18,855 nt of DNA from Bacteroidota bacterium (lineage in GTDB: Bacteria; Bacteroidota; Bacteroidia; Flavobacteriales_D; JABDKJ01), in assembly GCA_027621335.1 (NCBI GenBank), contig JAQCAN010000019.1, forward strand, positions 1 to 18,855. The letters are read 5' to 3'. How positions within the stretch are numbered: the stretch's first letter is position 1; each line of letters begins with the position of its first letter. Under the pieces are notes generated by a model. It worked only from the letters and a program-made list of their open reading frames with translations. It was not told the origin of the DNA and searched no databases. A program made the translations under genes and the position numbers. Shown in pieces: positions 14,597 to 18,855 of the stretch.

Positions 14597-15595
14597 ATGA
14601 CTCATACTAAACCTCTCTTCCTGACTCTAGGACTCGTCATGTTATGGCAAGTGGCTACCTGCCAATTCTATAAGAATCAGGGATATTGGAAAAAGGACAG
14701 GCTCGAACTGATAGGTGGATTGGGCGCTGCCAATTTCCTAGGAGAATTGGGTGGTAGAGACCGAGTAGGTTCCGATTTCATATGGGACTTGGAGACCAAG
14801 CAATTCAAGCCTGCCATGACCTTTGGATTAAGATATACCACGAGCAAGAGCACCAAAATCCGCGCCCAGATCTCCTACTCTGTTCTGGCCGGGGATGATG
14901 CGTTGACCACAGAGAAATTCAGAAGTAATAGGAACATCAATTTTAGGTCAAGATCCTGGGAGGCTGCTGGAATCTTCGAGGTAATCATACGCAAGGTACG
15001 ACCTGGACACCAATACAATCTCGCAGGAGTCAAAGGTCAGAAGCCGAAGGACGCCAATTTCTACGCCTTCGCTGGTCTTGGCATTCTAAAATACAACCCA
15101 CAAGGATTCTTGGATAACGAATGGTATGACCTTCAACCTTTGGGTACCGAGGGTCAGAATTTTTCCGATGGCGCTGATCCATACTCCCTTTACTCCTTAG
15201 TGATTCCTATGGGAATTGGATACAGGTGGCGCACGATTAACGACAACATCATGATGGGGATAGAGATAGGTCACCGACTCACCTTCTCTGACTATATCGA
15301 TGACGTGAGTACCGTGTATTATGACCCTGCCCAATTAGGTAATCAGCCGGGATTCACGGAATTTGATAATCTGCTCGCACAGTATTTTGGGGACCCAAGT
15401 CTGGGGTATTATATCGATGAGGAGGGCACTCAGGTGGCCTTGCCTGGCGCCACCAACCCCGGTGAGCAGCGGGGAGACTCAGAGGATAATGATGCCTATC
15501 TGTTCGCTCAAGTGACCATGTCCTATAAGATTGCCAAGCGCGTATATAGGAAAAAGGTCAGCCTCAAGAAGAAAGGAAGGAAGGTCGTCTTCTGA
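14597..15595 (+). CDS. Outer-membrane beta-barrel protein, DUF6089-like
   Basis: A 332-residue exported protein. The signal peptide is about residues 1-22 (LFLTLGLVMLWQVATCQ). Alternating amphipathic strands follow: LELIGGLGAANFLGELGG (about 36-53), FGLRYTTSKSTKIRAQISYS, an RNINFRSRSWEAAGIFEV strand, YAFAGLGILKYNP, and a repeated GYRW/GIEIGHR block near 210-235. This layout resembles DUF6089-type barrels of Bacteroidota, where an NFxGDL-like first strand and an RNLxFRS block are usual; the assignment is from memory and moderate. The C terminus is strongly basic (KRVYRKKVSLKKKGRKVVF), which is odd for a barrel and suggests a periplasmic or surface tail. Function unknown. The gene ends 27 nt before a palindromic terminator. 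Confidence 0.75.
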   Translation: MTHTKPLFLTLGLVMLWQVATCQFYKNQGYWKKDRLELIGGLGAANFLGELGGRDRVGSDFIWDLETKQFKPAMTFGLRYTTSKSTKIRAQISYSVLAGDDALTTEKFRSNRNINFRSRSWEAAGIFEVIIRKVRPGHQYNLAGVKGQKPKDANFYAFAGLGILKYNPQGFLDNEWYDLQPLGTEGQNFSDGADPYSLYSLVIPMGIGYRWRTINDNIMMGIEIGHRLTFSDYIDDVSTVYYDPAQLGNQPGFTEFDNLLAQYFGDPSLGYYIDEEGTQVALPGATNPGEQRGDSEDNDAYLFAQVTMSYKIAKRVYRKKVSLKKKGRKVVF

Positions 15596-15618
15596 TATTC
15601 GCTCAAAGAACTTTGCAA

Positions 15619-15661
15619 TAAAAATCCCCGTCATAGATCTATGACGGGGATTGTCGTTTTT
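15619..15661. terminator. Bidirectional terminator built on a perfect 30-bp palindrome
   Basis: 15623-15652 is perfectly self-complementary; its left half begins AATCCCCGTCAT and the centre is AGATCT. On the minus strand five T follow, serving eno. On the plus strand five T occur at 15657-15661 after a short gap, serving the outer-membrane protein gene. It separates the two converging genes. Confidence 0.88.
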
Positions 15662-15674
15662 CTTCGATCTGAGC

Positions 15675-16952
15675 TTACCTGAAATTCTTTCCCGGATAGT
15701 ATGCTGTCTGCCCCAATTGTTCCTCTATTCTCAGGAGTTGATTGTATTTAGCGACCCTGTCAGATCGGCTCAGAGAACCTGTTTTTATCTGCCCTGTATT
15801 CAAAGCTACTGCCAAGTCTGCAATGGTAGTATCTTCTGTCTCTCCAGATCGGTGGCTCATGACGCTGGAATATGCATGCACTTTGGCCATGTTCACCGCA
15901 TCAATGGTCTCTGTAAGTGTACCGATCTGATTGACCTTGATGAGTATGGAATTGGCCGCTCCTGATTCTATTCCTTGCATCAATCGGTTGGTATTGGTCA
16001 CAAAAAGGTCATCGCCCACCAGCTGAACTTTATCTCCAATAGCCTTGGTCAAGTTGGTCCAGCCTTCCCAATCGTTCTCATCAAGACCATCCTCAATGGA
16101 GATGATGGGGTATTTACTCGCCCAGCCTTTCCAGAAGTCCACCATCTCTGCACTGCTCAACTCATCTCCAGTGGACTCCAGAACATATTTGGCCTTTTTC
16201 TTATCATAGAATTCACTGCTGGCTGCATCCAAGGCAATCAGGATGTCATCTCCGATCTTATACCCAGCCTTTTCTACAGCCTGAATGACCACCTCGATGG
16301 CTTCTTCGTTCGACCCGAGATCAGGCGCGAAGCCTCCTTCATCACCGACATTAGTGGAATGTCCTTGAGATTTCAGGACCGCCTTGAGGGAATGGAAGAT
16401 CTCGGCCCCCATTCTGAGCGCCTCAGAAAAGGTAGGCGCCCCCACTGGCATGACCATGAATTCTTGTATGTCGATTTTATTATCTGCGTGGGAACCTCCA
16501 TTAAGGATGTTCATCATAGGAACAGGCAAAGTATTCGCACTGACACCCCCTATGTATCTGTATAGAGGTTGACCAGTCACTTGAGCAGCTGCATGGGCTA
16601 CAGCCATGGATACACCAAGGATGGCATTGGCCCCTAGCAGTGCCTTATTCTCCGTCCCGTCCATTCCGATCATTGCCCGGTCCAAGAGGTTCTGATCCAA
16701 GATGTAAGCTCCATTCAATTGTTCATTCAATGTGGTGTTCACATTCTGAACGGCTTTGGCCACTCCCTTTCCAAGGTAGATTCCAGCATCACCATCTCTT
16801 AGTTCCACGGCTTCATACATACCCGTAGATGCGCCAGAAGGGACTGCAGCCCGTCCCATGACGCCTGAATCCGTATATACTTCAACTTCCACGGTGGGGT
16901 TGCCACGTGAATCCAGTATCTGCCTAGCGTGAATTCTTGCTATATAGCTCAT
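15675..16952 (-). CDS. eno: Enolase (phosphopyruvate hydratase)
   Basis: A 425-residue enolase, converting 2-phosphoglycerate to phosphoenolpyruvate in glycolysis. The general acid/base residues are E205 (NVGDEGGFAP) and K339 (ILIKVNQIGT), with H367 in SHRSGETED. The magnesium ligands are D242, E287 and D314. The N-terminal loop ASTGMYEAVELRDGD is intact, and length and motifs are normal throughout. It starts at ATG 16950-16952, a single base after the carA stop on the same strand, so the two are almost certainly cotranscribed and may be translated by the same ribosomes. No Shine-Dalgarno sequence is seen. It ends at the palindromic terminator near 15640. Confidence 0.98.
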   Translation of the reverse strand: MSYIARIHARQILDSRGNPTVEVEVYTDSGVMGRAAVPSGASTGMYEAVELRDGDAGIYLGKGVAKAVQNVNTTLNEQLNGAYILDQNLLDRAMIGMDGTENKALLGANAILGVSMAVAHAAAQVTGQPLYRYIGGVSANTLPVPMMNILNGGSHADNKIDIQEFMVMPVGAPTFSEALRMGAEIFHSLKAVLKSQGHSTNVGDEGGFAPDLGSNEEAIEVVIQAVEKAGYKIGDDILIALDAASSEFYDKKKAKYVLESTGDELSSAEMVDFWKGWASKYPIISIEDGLDENDWEGWTNLTKAIGDKVQLVGDDLFVTNTNRLMQGIESGAANSILIKVNQIGTLTETIDAVNMAKVHAYSSVMSHRSGETEDTTIADLAVALNTGQIKTGSLSRSDRVAKYNQLLRIEEQLGQTAYYPGKNFR

Positions 16953-16953
16953 T

Positions 16954-18066
16954 TCAATGTTTTTCTGTCGTTAATGCTTTTGTTTTCTTAATCTTCATCA
17001 GTTCCACGAACTGATCGAAGAGGTATCTAGAGTCATGAGGACCTGGATTGGCCTCAGGATGGTATTGAACGGAAAATACCGGTTTGCTCTTTAATTGGAT
17101 CCCTGCTATGGAATCGTCATTCAGATGTGTATGGGTGATGACGATATCCGTTTTTCCTTTCAGGGATTCTTCATCCACCACAAATCCATGGTTCTGTGAG
17201 GTCACTTCAGCCTTTCCGGTAATATGATTCATGACCGGATGGTTGATTCCTCTATGTCCATGGTGCATCTTCTTGGTCCTCAGTCCTTGGCTCAAAGCAA
17301 TGACCTGATGCCCCAGGCATATCCCGAAAACCGGTCGCCCTGATTCCACCAGGCTACTGACGATTTTGATAGTCTCCATCATTGCAGAGGGGTCACCAGG
17401 ACCATTGGAAAGCATTATACCATCTGGTTGAGTGAGGAGGATCTTTTCCGCAGATGTACCCATTGGATAAGATGTCACTTCGCATCCCCTCTCCACGAGG
17501 CACCTGATGATATTCTTCTTCACCCCAAGGTCGAGCAAGGCTACTTTCATACCTCCATTTCCATGTACCTCGACCTTTGAGGCACTAACCTTACTTGAAA
17601 GCTCCAGTCCCTCCATGGATGGCACTTTGACTAGAAGTTCTTTCAATTCATCCAAGTCCATGAACTCAGAGGAGATGATCGCGTTCATGGCCCCTTTGTC
17701 TCGGATATGACGGACCAGAGCCCGAGTATCTATATCCGATATGCCTACAAGCTCATTCTCCTCTAAGTATTCTTGCCCAGATTGATCGGCTCTTGGGCGA
17801 GAGAAGGTCTGTGAGAACTTTTTGACAACCAGACCTGCAATCTTGACATCGTCTGATTCCACCTCGTCATCATCCATCCCATAATTGCCTATGTGAGCAG
17901 TATTCATCACAAGGATCTGCCCGAAGTATGAAGGATCCGTAAATATTTCCTGATATCCGGTCATCCCTGTATTAAAGGCGATTTCGCCAGTGGTCGTTCC
18001 GTGCTTTCCGATGGCCAGTCCTTTGAAACTGGTCCCATCATCCAATAAGAGTATGGCTTCTTTCAT
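16954..18066 (-). CDS. carA: Carbamoyl-phosphate synthase small (glutaminase) subunit
   Basis: A 370-residue CarA. It releases ammonia from glutamine and passes it to CarB to make carbamoyl phosphate for pyrimidines and arginine. The N-terminal half (about 1-150) is the CPSase small-chain domain (FNTGMTGYQEIFTDPSY). The C-terminal half is a class I glutamine amidotransferase, with nucleophile C250 (GICLGHQ), and H336 and E338 (QYHPEANPGP). I start it at ATG 18064-18066 (MKEAILLLDDG); an in-frame TTG three codons upstream is less likely. carB is not in this window. It lies one base upstream of eno. A terminator for rplQ ends only 17 nt before its start codon, and a promoter appears to overlap that terminator. 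Confidence 0.97.
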   Translation of the reverse strand: MKEAILLLDDGTSFKGLAIGKHGTTTGEIAFNTGMTGYQEIFTDPSYFGQILVMNTAHIGNYGMDDDEVESDDVKIAGLVVKKFSQTFSRPRADQSGQEYLEENELVGISDIDTRALVRHIRDKGAMNAIISSEFMDLDELKELLVKVPSMEGLELSSKVSASKVEVHGNGGMKVALLDLGVKKNIIRCLVERGCEVTSYPMGTSAEKILLTQPDGIMLSNGPGDPSAMMETIKIVSSLVESGRPVFGICLGHQVIALSQGLRTKKMHHGHRGINHPVMNHITGKAEVTSQNHGFVVDEESLKGKTDIVITHTHLNDDSIAGIQLKSKPVFSVQYHPEANPGPHDSRYLFDQFVELMKIKKTKALTTEKH

Positions 18067-18072
18067 GGCTTG

Positions 18073-18106
18073 CAAAAATGGTCAAAAAAAAGGGTGGCCT
18101 TCAAAA
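18073..18106 (-). promoter_or_regulatory. Putative carA-eno promoter embedded in the rplQ terminator
   Basis: On the minus strand TTTTG (18102-18106), lying in the terminator loop, is followed after 21 nt by CATTTTTG (18073-18080), one base off the TAnnTTTG consensus. The spacing is right. The start point would fall within a few bases of the carA ATG at 18066, so the transcript would be nearly leaderless. Confidence 0.5.
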
Positions 18107-18114
18107 GACCACCC
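18084..18114 (-). terminator. Rho-independent terminator after rplQ
   Basis: On the minus strand GGGTGGTC and GGCCACCC (one G-U wobble) make an 8-bp stem with a 7-nt loop, followed by eight T (18084-18091). It lies 29 nt past the rplQ stop and closes the ribosomal-protein/rpoA transcript. Confidence 0.85.
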
Positions 18115-18143
18115 CTCGGGTTTTTCACAGAATGTGTACATCC

Positions 18144-18746
18144 TCAAGCTTTTTCATCTTCGCTTGCTGGATTCTCATCCTCCTTTTCTGATTCACTCGC
18201 TGAATCAGTGATCTCATCTTTAGCCTCTTCGATGGTCTCTTCCACAGCATCAGCCACAGTCTCTGAGCTCTCTGCAACAGTCTCAGCTGCATCAGACGCA
18301 GCTGCAGCAGCTACATCCCCAACAGAACTCTTCTTCTTGGCACCTCTTCGGCTCTTCTTCTTCTTGGTCTCTCCAGAGGTATAGATCTCATTGTAATCTA
18401 CAAGTTCGATCATACACATTTCAGCATTGTCTCCAAGACGGTTCCCCGTCTTAATGATGCGAGTATACCCTCCTGGACGGTCGGCCACCTTGACTGATAC
18501 CTCCTTGAATAGCTCCGTGACGGCCTCCTTCTGCTTGAGATAACTGAATACCACTCTGCGTGAATGGGTCGTATCGGCTTTGGATTTAGTGACCAAAGGC
18601 TCGATATACTTTCTCAGCGCCTTGGCCTTGGCCACAGTCGTGTTGATTCGCTTATGTTCGATCAATGAGCAAGCCATATTGGCCAACATGGCACTGCGGT
18701 GGCTCGCAGTTCTACTCAGATGGTTTATTTTCTTTCCGTGTCTTAT
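18144..18746 (-). CDS. rplQ: Large ribosomal subunit protein bL17, non-standard start codon
   Basis: bL17 of the 50S subunit, near the peptide exit tunnel. The fold spans residues 1-125, with NMACSLIEHKRINTTVAKAKALRKYIEPLVT typical of the family. The conserved N terminus RHGKKINHLSRTASHRSAM is fully present in frame, but the codon where ATG belongs (18744-18746) is ATA. Between it and the in-frame TGA upstream there is no ATG, GTG or TTG; the only other candidate is an ATT right after that TGA. The first ATG in frame (18687-18689) would remove 19 conserved residues. With the ATA start it has 200 residues against 127 in E. coli; the extra is a tail with a lysine-rich part (about 128-139) then an Ala/Glu/Ser-rich acidic stretch to the end. 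It follows rpoA by 37 nt. Confidence 0.92.
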   Translation of the reverse strand: MRHGKKINHLSRTASHRSAMLANMACSLIEHKRINTTVAKAKALRKYIEPLVTKSKADTTHSRRVVFSYLKQKEAVTELFKEVSVKVADRPGGYTRIIKTGNRLGDNAEMCMIELVDYNEIYTSGETKKKKSRRGAKKKSSVGDVAAAAASDAAETVAESSETVADAVEETIEEAKDEITDSASESEKEDENPASEDEKA

Positions 18747-18783
18747 TACTGACTCACTAAATTGGAGAATTCAATCTCCCGGT

Positions 18784-18855
18784 TTACTCTTTATCGAGTT
18801 TGTATTTCGCTACATCCATTCCGAACTCCAGGGTCTTGGCTTCCACCCAGTCCTC
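18784..18855 (-). CDS. rpoA: RNA polymerase alpha subunit, C-terminal end only
   Basis: The last 23 codons and stop (TAA at 18784-18786) of a gene running off the window. The peptide EDWVEAKTLEFGMDVAKYKL plus DKE matches the alpha subunit C terminus of Bacteroidota as I know it, and the place directly before rplQ is the conserved one. The alpha C-terminal domain and the rest of the gene lie outside. It is presumably cotranscribed with rplQ. Confidence 0.85.
   Translation of the reverse strand, partial: EDWVEAKTLEFGMDVAKYKLDKE

Noticed and set aside
15623..15652. Perfect 30-bp palindrome as a novel repeat or recombination site
   Set aside because: Its GC-rich arms, flanking T-runs on both strands and place between converging gene ends fit an ordinary bidirectional terminator.
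1..18855. CRISPR arrays, insertion sequences, tRNA or rRNA genes
   Set aside because: No spaced repeats, transposase-like proteins, terminal inverted repeats or tRNA-like cloverleaf sequences were seen on either strand.

Overview
The window is ordinary-density chromosome from a member of the Bacteroidota, most likely Flavobacteriales-like. The signs are: a type IX secretion C-terminal signal at the left edge; promoters of the TTG / TAnnTTTG type; start sites almost all without Shine-Dalgarno sequences; lineage-typical forms of UvrA (first zinc finger half lost), Nth (no iron-sulfur cysteines) and L17 (long charged tail); and an rpoA-rplQ-carA-eno gene order.

Layout, left to right. 1-141 is the 3' end of a T9SS cargo gene, closed by a terminator. 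A YfcE-type metallophosphoesterase (minus) diverges from truA, which overlaps an MsbA-like ABC exporter gene (plus). The exporter gene converges on and overlaps uvrA (minus). A 234-bp divergent control region separates uvrA from an ECF-type sigma factor gene. A terminator and a 60-residue orphan protein gene follow. Next comes a minus-strand series read mutS -> carboxypeptidase-regulatory-like lipoprotein/secreted protein -> comEC -> nth. A SpoU-type RNA methyltransferase and a DUF6089-like outer-membrane protein lie on the plus strand, ending at a perfect-palindrome terminator. The right end (minus) is rpoA (3' end) -> rplQ -> terminator -> carA -> eno.

Functionally the middle of the window is rich in DNA maintenance: nucleotide excision repair (uvrA), mismatch repair (mutS), base excision repair (nth) and DNA uptake (comEC), around one stress-type sigma factor. 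The right end is housekeeping: RNA polymerase, ribosome, pyrimidine/arginine precursor synthesis and glycolysis.

The best candidate for an undescribed system is the leader of the sigma gene. It has a textbook promoter with dyad elements, and a perfect Shine-Dalgarno sequence, which none of the other starts I could inspect carries. A complementary segment about 25 nt upstream can pair with that Shine-Dalgarno over 13 positions and hide it. This looks like translational control of a sigma factor (RNA thermometer, or a sensor of the state of the ribosome's anti-SD).

Three conserved genes also carry single-base lesions at their ends: an in-frame TGA before the conserved tail of the secreted protein, a one-base frameshift at an A4 run near the end of comEC, and ATA where the rplQ start codon belongs. 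They are either real recoding/decay or draft-assembly errors, and the coordinates below let a reader check each one.
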